A DNA stretch of 64,000 bases from Chloroflexi bacterium 44-23 (GTDB lineage Bacteria; Chloroflexota; Anaerolineae; Anaerolineales; Anaerolineaceae), in contig MKUW01000007.1 in assembly GCA_001899005.1 (NCBI GenBank), positions 1 through 64,000 of the forward strand, in the 5' to 3' direction. The translations under genes were made by a program, and so were the position numbers. Below the pieces are notes generated by a model. It was not told the DNA's origin, ran no database searches, and was given only the letters and a program-made list of their open reading frames with translations. Positions 8,584 to 18,536 of the stretch are shown piece after piece (the first letter of the stretch is position 1; every line of letters begins with the position of its first letter).

Positions 8584-9235
8584 TTGTTTCCTTGGATTTT
8601 CCATGCATTAATATATAACCGTTTAATCCTCTGGATTTTTTTGAATCAAAACGAAAAACAGTCTCGATAATAAATCGTGTAATTGAGGGGGAAAATTCAG
8701 CTACAAACCTGATCAATAAATAGAAAAACCGCCAACAGGGCGCATTCCAGTCTTTGTATTCTAAGCTGAAATATTTCGAAAAAAGAATTTCCAACTCGTT
8801 TTGGGTGTATCCTAATCGATAAATATGACCCCATTTCCGACTTATGTATTTTGTAAGAAAAAAGGGATTAAGTAGAATTGTTTTTTGTGGCGTTGTAAGA
8901 AATAGACAGCCGTCGAGCATAAGAACATGTTTTATAGAACTCGGCAATAAGTTAGCATTTTCAATATGTTCAATCACATCCAAAAGAAAAACTTGCTTGA
9001 AAACGCCTTGCTTGAAGGGTAAGAAATTTGCATCAGCACAAACAAACAGGTATTTATTCCCTAACTGTTTTTTTAGTTCTAAATCCACACCAATTTTCAA
9101 AGGTGCTTCAATATTAGACAGAATTAAATCATCGTGACAGCCAATGTCTAAAATGGGTCCATCAAATGCACTTAATTTTAAGAATTTTATTAATTGCAAT
9201 CTGTAAAGAGAACCAATACGCTCTTTCATTCGCAT
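8576..9235 (-). CDS. class I SAM-dependent methyltransferase
   Basis: A 219-residue protein with the SAM-binding motif I ILDIGCHDD (residues ~30-38), an acidic end of strand 2 (GVDLEL), CADANFLPF as motif II and a VFLLDVIEHIE segment typical of Methyltransf_11/13-type enzymes. It probably methylates a sugar or lipid-linked intermediate of the surface glycan. Its start overlaps the stop of the GT4 gene in a TAATG arrangement, indicating translational coupling. Confidence 0.85.
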   Translation of the reverse strand: MRMKERIGSLYRLQLIKFLKLSAFDGPILDIGCHDDLILSNIEAPLKIGVDLELKKQLGNKYLFVCADANFLPFKQGVFKQVFLLDVIEHIENANLLPSSIKHVLMLDGCLFLTTPQKTILLNPFFLTKYISRKWGHIYRLGYTQNELEILFSKYFSLEYKDWNAPCWRFFYLLIRFVAEFSPSITRFIIETVFRFDSKKSRGLNGYILMHGKSKETNE

Positions 9236-10446
9236 TAGATTATATTATTGAACTCGACTTCAAATTCTTTGGCAACACAAGTCCAATTGTATGTATCCTC
9301 GACCAGTTTCCTTGAGTTCAAACCCATTTCCTTTAATTTTGCATGATCATTGAGTAAAGATAAAATGGCATTTGAAAGTGCATCCACATCTCCAGGTTGA
9401 ACCAATAATCCATTATATTCATTTTTTACTACTAAACTAGTTCCGCCTATATTTGTTGCTATTATTGGAAGTGAACAAGCCATAGCTTCTAAAATTACTG
9501 TTGGTAACCCATCCATATTCCCAAATTTATCAATGATAGAGGGTTGAATGAATATATCCCCACCACTTAGAAACTCTGCAACCTTATTCCAATCTACCTT
9601 TCCAACAAAAATTACGTTTTTCTTGAGATGGAGATTATTAACCATCGCTTGGAGTTCATTCTTTAATTCTCCTTCACCCCCTATGAATAAAGTAAGATTT
9701 GATTGGTGCGAAATTAGTTTTGAAACTGCCAAAATGAGATTTGAAAACCCCTTTTTGTAAACAAGTCTTCCGAGCGCGACTAATATTCCTCCTCCTCGTT
9801 CCAAATTTTGATATCCAAAATCGTTGTTATTTGTCATCACTTTATGAAACTTTTGGGGATCTGCTCCCCAAGGGATTAATTTGATGTTTTTTGTACACCC
9901 AATGGAAACAGCTATTTTCATTAACTCTGGACTGCAAGCACTGACAAAAGAAGAATTTATAAGAATAAATTTCGCTGTTTTACGGAACATCCAATTTTTG
10001 TTTGCCAAATAAATATCTGACCCATGTAATGTGATAGCAAGTGGAATTCTTAAAATTTTTGAAACAAAAAGTGCTGGAAGCCCATTTGGAAGAACCCAAT
10101 GTGCATGAATTATTTGAGCTCTTTGTTTTTTTGCAATTTCAAGTAATTTAATAAATGACGCAATTAAAAATAATGGAAGCAAAAAATAAACGCCTTTTTT
10201 AAGTTTCCCATCACCAATTAATGAGTTAGCATGACCTAAAATATGCCATTTCCCAAGAATTGCATATCTGAAACGATGGATATTTATTTTCTGAGTGAAT
10301 TTGTCATCCACCAGAGGATCGTATGGGGCGACTACTTCAATTATATTTCCAAGTTTTTCGAATTCTTCACATATTGATTTTACAAATGGAGCTGTCCCAT
10401 CACCATTAAAACGCGGGTATGAACTCGCTAAAACACTTATTCGCAT
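9235..10446 (-). CDS. family 4 glycosyltransferase (GT-B fold)
   Basis: A 403-residue retaining glycosyltransferase of the GT4 type. Residues 1-180 form the acceptor domain (ISVLASSYPRF, HAHWVLPNG, TLHGSDIYL). The donor domain has LVALGRLVYKKGF and the EAMACSLPIIAT motif with the E-x7-E layout that binds the sugar nucleotide. It transfers a hexose or related sugar to a surface glycan precursor in the cytoplasm; donor and acceptor are unknown. A GAGGGG Shine-Dalgarno precedes ATG 10446. It is the first AT-rich gene left of the composition break at about 10450. Confidence 0.9.
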   Translation of the reverse strand: MRISVLASSYPRFNGDGTAPFVKSICEEFEKLGNIIEVVAPYDPLVDDKFTQKINIHRFRYAILGKWHILGHANSLIGDGKLKKGVYFLLPLFLIASFIKLLEIAKKQRAQIIHAHWVLPNGLPALFVSKILRIPLAITLHGSDIYLANKNWMFRKTAKFILINSSFVSACSPELMKIAVSIGCTKNIKLIPWGADPQKFHKVMTNNNDFGYQNLERGGGILVALGRLVYKKGFSNLILAVSKLISHQSNLTLFIGGEGELKNELQAMVNNLHLKKNVIFVGKVDWNKVAEFLSGGDIFIQPSIIDKFGNMDGLPTVILEAMACSLPIIATNIGGTSLVVKNEYNGLLVQPGDVDALSNAILSLLNDHAKLKEMGLNSRKLVEDTYNWTCVAKEFEVEFNNII

Positions 10447-10456
10447 ATGCCCCTCG

Positions 10457-11395
10457 TTAGAGATTTTTATCTTTTTTTTCTTCCATCACGATCTCTTCCA
10501 ACAATTTCCTGTTACTTGCAATTAGATCTGCCAGCAGACCGTTCAACATGGTCTGGAATCCGACGATCAACAATACTGCTGCCAGGATCACGGATTGGAT
10601 GTGCCCGGCTCCCTGTCCTTGCAAGACAAAATACAGGTACCTTATTCCCAGTGCAACACCAACGGCAATCATTGCAAGCCCAATCGAAAAAAATACCCGA
10701 ATCGCGCGATACATGGCGTACGCCCGTACAATGGTAACCCCCGAACGTAACAGGTAATCCCACATGCCAAGCATGAGCCGTGATGGGCGTTTGGGTGGAT
10801 TGGTTCTGACCGGTACGCTGGCGACATTAATGTGACGGTTGCCGGCCTGTATTAAAGTCTCGAGGGTGTATGAGTAATCGGAGAGCACATTAGTCTTCAA
10901 GGCGGTTTCACGCGACATGGCACGAAAGCCGCTGGTGGCATCCGGAATTTGAAGGCCGGAGGCTCTGGATACAATAAAGCTGCCAAAGGTCTGCAGCTTG
11001 CGCTTTAATGGGGTAAAACTTTCTTCCTTTGCCACGCCGCGATCACCGATTACTAACTCAGCTTTTCGATCCAAAATCGGTCGGATCAGAACGGCAATAT
11101 CTGCCGATACATATTGGTGGTCTGCATCGGTATTGACGATGATATCAGCCCCCAGGCGTAATGAGGCATCCAATCCGGCTTTGAATGCACCTGCCAGCCC
11201 CTGGTTTTTCTGCAAGCGCACGATGTGATCGGCACCATGCTCAAGGGCAACTTTGGCAGTATTATCCTGACTGCCATCATCAATGATGAGCGTTTCGATC
11301 TGATCCACTCCGTCAATTTGACGAGGGAGCGATTTCAGGGTTTCAGGCAGAGTCAACGCCTCATTATAGCAAGGGATTTGGATAATTAGTTTCAT
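10457..11395 (-). CDS. GT2 family glycosyltransferase with C-terminal membrane helices (DPM/GtrB-like)
   Basis: A 312-residue protein. The GT-A domain (residues 1-~215) starts [17 protein letters not shown], has [10 protein letters not shown] and the metal-binding NTDADHQY (D-x-D). Two hydrophobic segments follow at ~225-290, and a charged tail ends the protein. This layout matches polyprenyl-phosphate sugar transferases of the dolichyl-phosphate-mannose synthase type, which load a sugar on a lipid carrier for GT-C enzymes; several GT-C-like proteins are encoded in this window. ATG 11395 is chosen because the GT2 domain begins there; upstream codons look like leader DNA. GC content is clearly higher than in the GT4 gene 10 bases downstream. 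Confidence 0.88.
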   Translation of the reverse strand: MKLIIQIPCYNEALTLPETLKSLPRQIDGVDQIETLIIDDGSQDNTAKVALEHGADHIVRLQKNQGLAGAFKAGLDASLRLGADIIVNTDADHQYVSADIAVLIRPILDRKAELVIGDRGVAKEESFTPLKRKLQTFGSFIVSRASGLQIPDATSGFRAMSRETALKTNVLSDYSYTLETLIQAGNRHINVASVPVRTNPPKRPSRLMLGMWDYLLRSGVTIVRAYAMYRAIRVFFSIGLAMIAVGVALGIRYLYFVLQGQGAGHIQSVILAAVLLIVGFQTMLNGLLADLIASNRKLLEEIVMEEKKDKNL

Positions 11396-11536
11396 TAAGC
11401 AACTATTTTTGTCACATGGAGATCTAGAAATAAGTATATCATAGCGAATCAAACACAATAATTTGTCAGCAGCATTTAGGCATGGCTCTTGCAAATAGAT
11501 ATGGTAGTTTTTCTGTGCGGTTCTTGGAGTTGTGTG

Positions 11537-12238
11537 ATGAAAAAATTTTTCAGCTTTTTTGTTTTGATTTTTTTAATCGGCTTGGCGTGCTCTTTGGTGC
11601 CTTTGTCTTTGCGTTTGCGTTTGCACAATTCTGGTCCGAAATGGTTCCCTACGTCTGCTGTAATTGAGGGGAATCTTGTAACTGACCCGCAACAAAATTT
11701 CCCGAACCCATTTTACGAAGCTGAATTAGGCGCGAAAGGAGAAATGTTTGCAAAGCTAACGCCTCAGCCATTGCTTACGTCTACAGAAACGACAGCAATG
11801 ACAGAGGATAAGTTTGCGAATTCGCAGCAATTCGCATATTCAATCCAAATGCTTACCCCAATTTTTACGACAAATTTTGTCCACCTGGAGGAAGGCTGCC
11901 ATTGGCTGGGAATGAGCGGCCAGGTTTTCGATATTAACAATCAGCCTGTTGAGGGGATGGTAGTCGCTGTGACGGGGAAACCTGGATATGCAATCCCTGC
12001 TGCGCTGGCATATAGCGGCCTTGCGCCAGAATATGGCCCGGGCGGTTATGAAGTTTTTCTGGGAAATGAAAATTTAGGGGGAGAATACAAAGTTCAGTTG
12101 TTTGATTATGAAGGCACTCCACTATCTGCAGAGGCAAATGTCTCTGTTCCGCCCGGGTGTGATTCCAACCTGATTATCATAAATTTTATTGATTCGTCCA
12201 AGTCAAATTCGATCTTCTTGCCATTAATTAGCCGCTAG
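11537..12238 (+). CDS. secreted protein with FLPLI-type C-terminus
   Basis: A 233-residue protein with an N-terminal hydrophobic segment ([18 protein letters not shown]) that is either a signal peptide or, given LACS, a possible lipobox. The middle contains a carboxypeptidase-regulatory-like stretch ([17 protein letters not shown] ... VAVTGKP ... [13 protein letters not shown]). The protein ends SIFLPLISR, the short hydrophobic tail that I recall on many secreted Chloroflexi proteins. A TTGGAG Shine-Dalgarno fits ATG 11537; a TTG at 11489 is an alternative. The cell-surface location is inferred, and the function is unknown. It is divergent from the GT2 gene. Confidence 0.75.
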   Translation: MKKFFSFFVLIFLIGLACSLVPLSLRLRLHNSGPKWFPTSAVIEGNLVTDPQQNFPNPFYEAELGAKGEMFAKLTPQPLLTSTETTAMTEDKFANSQQFAYSIQMLTPIFTTNFVHLEEGCHWLGMSGQVFDINNQPVEGMVVAVTGKPGYAIPAALAYSGLAPEYGPGGYEVFLGNENLGGEYKVQLFDYEGTPLSAEANVSVPPGCDSNLIIINFIDSSKSNSIFLPLISR

Positions 12239-12321
12239 TCACCGTTTGGCATGCAGTAACTCAGCAGCGGCTTGGTTTGGAATTATCTGAAAGATTCGAT
12301 GCTGTTTTAGATTGAAGCTAA

Positions 12322-12360
12322 TCGTCATATTTCGTCATTATGTTGGAGATATGAGATATT
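12322..12360 (+). promoter_or_regulatory. possible operator upstream of the locus promoter
   Basis: TCGTCAT occurs twice exactly 10 bases apart (12322 and 12332), and GAGATAT occurs twice in tandem just downstream inside a rough palindrome. They lie directly upstream of the -35 box of the promoter for the winged-helix regulator gene, so they could be binding sites for that regulator. This rests on pattern only. Confidence 0.3.
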
Positions 12361-12365
12361 TCCAC

Positions 12366-12394
12366 TTGACCGATTCATAATAGCAGTTTATAAT
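12366..12394 (+). promoter_or_regulatory. near-consensus promoter of the polysaccharide locus
   Basis: TTGACC at 12366-12371 and TATAAT at 12389-12394 with a 17-base spacer. The predicted transcription start is about 15 bases before ATG 12416, leaving a very short leader with no obvious Shine-Dalgarno. Confidence 0.75.
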
Positions 12395-12415
12395 TCAACA
12401 ACTGAATTTTAGCCT

Positions 12416-13860
<1,445 letters not shown>

Positions 13861-13877
13861 GTCGGGTGTATCTAAAA

Positions 13878-14729
13878 ATGTCTGTTGAACAGAATCAGCT
13901 CCCTGTTACGTATTTAAAACCAGCCAAAGGATTGGCTGCGCTTAATTTACGTGATTTGTGGGACTACCGCGAACTGATTTATTTTCTCACCTGGCGTGAT
14001 CTGAAAGTTCGTTACAAACAGACATTGTTAGGTTTTTCCTGGGTTATCTTGCAGCCTGTTATTAATATGGTTGTATTTACCATTTTGTTTGGTGAGTTGC
14101 TCTCGGTTCCAACGGGAGGAATTCCATATCCGATCTTTTCATTTGCCGCTTTACTGCCCTGGACTTATTTTGCAGGTTCACTTTCACGCTCATCGACCAC
14201 TCTGGTGGGCAGTGCGAATTTGATCAGCAAAGTTTACTTCCCGCGTATGGTAATTCCCATTTCAGGCGTACTCTCAGGCTTTGTCGATTTTGCAATTGCC
14301 TTCATCATTCTGGTCATTATGATGTTGTTTTATCGCATCATTCCAACCTGGAATCTTCTTCTGCTTCCATTGTTCTTGATTTTGGCAATGCTGACTGCGC
14401 TTGGTTTTGGCCTATGGTTATCGGCGTTAAATGTCCGTTTTCGCGACATTAATCATCTCGTTCCTTTCATTATCGAAATCTGGAAGTATGCCACGCCTGT
14501 TATTTATGGAAGTGCTCTTATTCCAGAAAAATATCGCTTTCTTCTGGGGCTTAATCCATTAACAGGAGTGGTGGAAGGTTTTCGCTGGGCAATATTGGGT
14601 GAAAAATATGTGCAATCTTTTAATCCCGAGCCATTATTCATCATTTCAATTGCAATCACCTTTGTCGTTCTGATCAGCGGAACTTTATTTTTCCGTAATA
14701 CTGAACGTACCTTTGCGGACATTATTTAA
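13878..14729 (+). CDS. ABC-2 type polysaccharide export permease (Wzm-like)
   Basis: A 283-residue permease. The N-terminus has the characteristic amphipathic stretch before the first helix (YFLTWRDLKVRYKQTLLG), then about six membrane helices with the FAALLPWTYFAGSL segment and a final NPLTGVVEGFRW loop typical of TagG/Wzm/RfbA permeases. It pairs with the ATPase directly downstream to move lipid-linked polysaccharide across the membrane. ATG 13878 is preferred because an upstream ATG at 13827 would overlap the previous gene by 34 bases. Confidence 0.92.
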   Translation: MSVEQNQLPVTYLKPAKGLAALNLRDLWDYRELIYFLTWRDLKVRYKQTLLGFSWVILQPVINMVVFTILFGELLSVPTGGIPYPIFSFAALLPWTYFAGSLSRSSTTLVGSANLISKVYFPRMVIPISGVLSGFVDFAIAFIILVIMMLFYRIIPTWNLLLLPLFLILAMLTALGFGLWLSALNVRFRDINHLVPFIIEIWKYATPVIYGSALIPEKYRFLLGLNPLTGVVEGFRWAILGEKYVQSFNPEPLFIISIAITFVVLISGTLFFRNTERTFADII

Positions 14730-14730
14730 G

Positions 14731-15990
14731 ATGAATGATATAGCGATCCACGTAGAGAATATTTCCAAAAAGTATATTATTGGTGCATTACAGGAACGCC
14801 ATGATACGTTGCGTGATCTGATAGTCTCAGCGTTTCGTCAACCCTTTGCACGCAAAAAAAACCAGGAAAATCGTGTTCTGTGGGCGTTGCGCGATATCAG
14901 TTTTGACATCCATCGCGGCTCTGTGGTTGGAATCGTTGGCAGAAATGGCGCCGGAAAGAGCACGCTATTAAAAGTACTTTCTCGTGTAACTGAACCAACC
15001 AGTGGGGTCGGTGAAATTCGAGGGCGGGTCGGGTCACTTCTGGAAGTTGGCACAGGTTTCCACCCGGAATTAACCGGGCGCGAGAACATTTTTTTGAATG
15101 GTGCCATTCTGGGAATGAAACGAACTGAGATTGAGAAAAAGTTTGATGAGATTGTGGAATTCTCGGAAGTTACCAGGTTCATCGATACACCCGTTAAACG
15201 TTATTCGAGCGGCATGTACCTGCGTTTGGCTTTTGCCGTGGCAGCTCATCTCGAACCGGATATTCTGGTAGTTGATGAGGTGCTGGCTGTCGGCGACGCT
15301 GAATTTCAGCGTAAATGCCTTGGTAAGATGAGCGATGTTGCAGAACAGGGCCGCACAGTTTTGTTTGTTTCCCATAACATGTCTGCCATTTTGAGATTAA
15401 CAGAAGAGACATTAGTACTTGAAAAAGGTAAAGTGATTATGCGCGCGCCTTCACCGGAGGCAGTTGATTTCTATCTTTCCTCTGGTTTCGCTGAAACCGG
15501 TGAACGCTATTGGCAGGGGGATGAAATTCCAGCTTCGGCAGCTCCATTTCGCCCACTTGCGCTGCGGATTAGAAATGGGCAGGGCCTTGTGATGGATACA
15601 GTTCGCTCGGTTGAAGATATGAGTATTGAATTTGAATACCAGCTCTTTGCACCGATTAGTGGTTTGCGGATTGGGTTTTACTTGATGAGTACCCGTGGCG
15701 AATTTGTTTTCACAACTTTTGACACCGATGAACCTGCGTTATTTGAAAAACTCACGCTCAGACCAGCCGGCCGGTATATCAGCCGCTGTAAGATTCCTGC
15801 CGATACCTTCAATGAAGGCCGTTTTGTGGTTGGAATAAATGCCAGCTCGTATCGTATTCAGCGTTACTTTCAGGATGAACGCGCATTGACATTTAATGTT
15901 GACCCGGCTGGTGCACCCGGAATGCAATGGCCGGAACAGAGATTGGGACCCATTCGTCCCAGATTGGATTGGCAAATTGAGGTCATATGA
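14731..15990 (+). CDS. polysaccharide ABC transporter ATPase with carbohydrate-binding tail (Wzt-like)
   Basis: A 419-residue protein. Residues 1-~245 are the ATPase: Walker A GRNGAGKS (70-77), the LTGREN loop, signature YSSGM (158-162), Walker B ILVVDE (178-183) and a switch His in VSHNMS. Residues ~270-419 form a beta-rich extra domain like the C-terminal domain of Wzt proteins, which recognises the end of the finished glycan before export. It starts one base after the permease stop, so the two form a unit. The presence of the tail suggests export of a chain with a specific terminal modification, for example methyl or acidic sugar. Confidence 0.92.
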   Translation: MNDIAIHVENISKKYIIGALQERHDTLRDLIVSAFRQPFARKKNQENRVLWALRDISFDIHRGSVVGIVGRNGAGKSTLLKVLSRVTEPTSGVGEIRGRVGSLLEVGTGFHPELTGRENIFLNGAILGMKRTEIEKKFDEIVEFSEVTRFIDTPVKRYSSGMYLRLAFAVAAHLEPDILVVDEVLAVGDAEFQRKCLGKMSDVAEQGRTVLFVSHNMSAILRLTEETLVLEKGKVIMRAPSPEAVDFYLSSGFAETGERYWQGDEIPASAAPFRPLALRIRNGQGLVMDTVRSVEDMSIEFEYQLFAPISGLRIGFYLMSTRGEFVFTTFDTDEPALFEKLTLRPAGRYISRCKIPADTFNEGRFVVGINASSYRIQRYFQDERALTFNVDPAGAPGMQWPEQRLGPIRPRLDWQIEVI

Positions 15991-17597
15991 CAATAGCAGG
16001 TAAAGAAGGCATTAAACGAATTCTTGGAAATGTTCCCTATACAGCAGAATTATATTGGCTCTTACGTCAGCATGGAAAGCCAATCAGCCGCTTTTCATTG
16101 CAGCATCTTGATCAACATCTGCCGCTTCTTCTGGAACAAACTGGGGCACTTAAATCAAATTCAAAACCAGGGAAAAAGATTTTCTTGTTTGCTTCTTTGC
16201 ATTACTGGATTGAGCATGCCACATTATTAGGCCTGGCACTTTCCAGTCAGGGGCATACCCCGACACTTGGTTACCTACCGTTCAGCGAATGGCGTACGCC
16301 CATCAATCGCTTCGATTTACGCCGTCAGAATATTTACGCAAAGAGAATCTTAGAGAAAACTGCGCCTTTTATGGAGACAGTATCCTTTCTCAGTAAAAGA
16401 GCTCCTTATATAAACCTTAATGCTGAGTTGGAGGATATGGTTCGCCAGATTAGTCTCTATGATTCACAATATACGGAACAGATTGAAGAAATTGACACAA
16501 ACAGCGATATCTACAAACTGCGTTACCGCCGGAATCGTGATGCTGCGCAAACGATTTTGGGTTGGTTGCGTACTCATCGTCCGGACGTGGTCATTGTTCC
16601 TAATGGAAGTATTATGGAGTTAGGGGTCTGTTATCATGTGGCGCGCTTCCTGAAGATCCCGACTTTGACTTACGAGTTTAGCGATCAACGCAATCGCTTC
16701 TGGGTTGCACAAAATGAGCAGATTATGCGTCAGAATACAAAATCTCTTTGGGAAGCACGCTCCGAGGTGGTTTTATCGGACAAGCAACTAAGCCGGGTTA
16801 AATCTTTAATGCTCTCACGCCAGAAAGCATCTCTGTGGGAAAACTTTTCGCGCACGTGGCAGGGAGTTCCAACCCAGGGCACCGAGAAAATTCGCAAGCA
16901 GGTAGGATTGGATGATCGTCCGGTTGTATTGTTAGCCACAAACGTGTTAGGTGATAGTCTTACCTTGGGACGGCAGGTATTTACCAAGAGCATGGCGGAA
17001 TGGATTGAGCGAACCGTGCAATACTTTGTTCCCCGTGATGATGTGCAATTCGTTATTCGAGTTCATCCAGGTGAGATTCTGACCCGTGGCGTCTCGATTG
17101 TGGAAATCATCCATAAGCTCATGCCGGAATTACCGGAACACATTCACCTCATTCAACCAAAAGATGCCATAAATACCTATGATCTGGTTGAAATAACGGA
17201 CGTTGGTCTGGTGTATACCACTACGGTTGGGATGGAAATGGCGATGGCGGGAATTCCGACCATTGTTGTTGGGCAAACCCATTACCGCGGGGTAGGCTTT
17301 ACTTACGATCCTGATTCTTACGTCAATTATTATAAAATGTTAGGGGCCATGCTTGAAGACCCGGCGGAATTCCGCCTCTCCCAAGAAAAAATTGAGCTGG
17401 CATGGAAATATGCTTACCACTTTTTCTTTGATTTTCCGCGACCTTTCCCCTGGCATCTGGTGCGCATGTGGGATGATTTCAAAGAAAATGATTTGCAAAA
17501 AGTGTTTAGCCCGCAGGGCTTAGAGGAGTTTGGGGATTCATTTGGTTATCTGACCGGAGAAAAGCTGGACTGGAAAAATGTGCACTACGAAAATTAG
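15987..17597 (+). CDS. capsule-type GT-B glycosyltransferase candidate
   Basis: A 536-residue protein without membrane segments. The C-terminal half has IRVHPGE, then INTYDLVEITDVGLVYTTT and VGMEMAMAGIPTIVVGQ, the layout seen in capsule biosynthesis / KpsC-KpsS-like and CDP-glycerol transferase-like GT-B enzymes. It is the same length as the protein encoded at 30939 and shares this C-terminal pattern, so the two are paralogues. The donor may be a CMP- or CDP-activated sugar, which would fit the cytidylyltransferases nearby, but that is inference. It overlaps the ATPase gene by four bases. Confidence 0.75.
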   Translation: MTIAGKEGIKRILGNVPYTAELYWLLRQHGKPISRFSLQHLDQHLPLLLEQTGALKSNSKPGKKIFLFASLHYWIEHATLLGLALSSQGHTPTLGYLPFSEWRTPINRFDLRRQNIYAKRILEKTAPFMETVSFLSKRAPYINLNAELEDMVRQISLYDSQYTEQIEEIDTNSDIYKLRYRRNRDAAQTILGWLRTHRPDVVIVPNGSIMELGVCYHVARFLKIPTLTYEFSDQRNRFWVAQNEQIMRQNTKSLWEARSEVVLSDKQLSRVKSLMLSRQKASLWENFSRTWQGVPTQGTEKIRKQVGLDDRPVVLLATNVLGDSLTLGRQVFTKSMAEWIERTVQYFVPRDDVQFVIRVHPGEILTRGVSIVEIIHKLMPELPEHIHLIQPKDAINTYDLVEITDVGLVYTTTVGMEMAMAGIPTIVVGQTHYRGVGFTYDPDSYVNYYKMLGAMLEDPAEFRLSQEKIELAWKYAYHFFFDFPRPFPWHLVRMWDDFKENDLQKVFSPQGLEEFGDSFGYLTGEKLDWKNVHYEN

Positions 17598-17609
17598 AGG
17601 ATTTGCAGT

Positions 17610-18521
17610 ATGGCGGATGATCAAGTAAAGCAAGACGTACGCAGATTCTACGATCAAATTGGCTGGCAAACCGAATCGGATGGTTTTTATCAAAATGCAC
17701 GCTATGAAGATTTACGACCGGTATCAGCCAGCTATATCTATAAGTGTCATATGCGTGTTAACCGTCATCTCATACGCCCGGGACATTTTCTTTTGGATGC
17801 CGGCTCGGGACCGATTCAATATCCAGCTTATTTAACCTACGGAGAAGAATTTGCTTATCGACTTTGCGTGGATATTTCCTTTCTCGCAATGAAAGAAGCG
17901 CGTAAGCGACTTGGAAACAAAGGGCTGTATGTGGTGGCGGATGTGGCCAACATGCCATTTATATCAGGCGTAATTGATGGTCTGGTTTCTTTGCATACGC
18001 TGCATCATTTGCCTCTGGCTGAGCAACGAAAAGCATACAATGAATTTGATCGCTTGCTGGCTCATGGAAAAGTTGCTGTGATCGTCAATGGTTGGACGGA
18101 ATCCCGTTTGATGAAGCGTTGGGCTTGGTTGCAACGCATTATGGAATCAGCTGGTGCAAAAATTTCCAGTTCACGCAGAAAAAATTCGGAAAGATCCGCT
18201 GAAGAATTTCCAAAGTCAAAGCCCGAAAATGGACCGTCTGGTAAAAATAAGCCGCAAGATAAAAAAGTAACAGGCACCTTTATTGAAAAGTTAGATGCGC
18301 AATGGTTGCGGAGAGAACTGGCGGAAAACGATATCCAAATTCTGGTCTGGCGCAGCGTAAGCGTCCGCTTTCTACGGGCAGTAATCCACAGTGTTTTGGC
18401 CGGAAAACTCTTGCTGGCTCTTTTGTACATGTTAGAAGAAAAATATCCATCATATTTTGGGGTCAATGGGCAGTACCCGTTGGTTGTATTCCATAAATCT
18501 GAATCAATGGATAATCGATAA
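17610..18521 (+). CDS. class I SAM-dependent methyltransferase with a charged insertion
   Basis: A 303-residue protein. SAM-binding motif I is LLDAGSGPIQYPAY near residue 62, with CVDISFLA as the strand-2 acidic turn and VVADVANMPF as motif II; SLHTLHHLPL follows. Residues ~190-228 are an unusual low-complexity stretch rich in Ser, Lys, Glu, Pro and Gly that is probably disordered and splits the fold before the last strands. It likely methylates a sugar in the surface polymer, possibly the terminal cap read by the Wzt-like tail. A GAGG Shine-Dalgarno precedes the start. Confidence 0.82.
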   Translation: MADDQVKQDVRRFYDQIGWQTESDGFYQNARYEDLRPVSASYIYKCHMRVNRHLIRPGHFLLDAGSGPIQYPAYLTYGEEFAYRLCVDISFLAMKEARKRLGNKGLYVVADVANMPFISGVIDGLVSLHTLHHLPLAEQRKAYNEFDRLLAHGKVAVIVNGWTESRLMKRWAWLQRIMESAGAKISSSRRKNSERSAEEFPKSKPENGPSGKNKPQDKKVTGTFIEKLDAQWLRRELAENDIQILVWRSVSVRFLRAVIHSVLAGKLLLALLYMLEEKYPSYFGVNGQYPLVVFHKSESMDNR

Positions 18522-18536
18522 ACAATGGGAGTAGAT

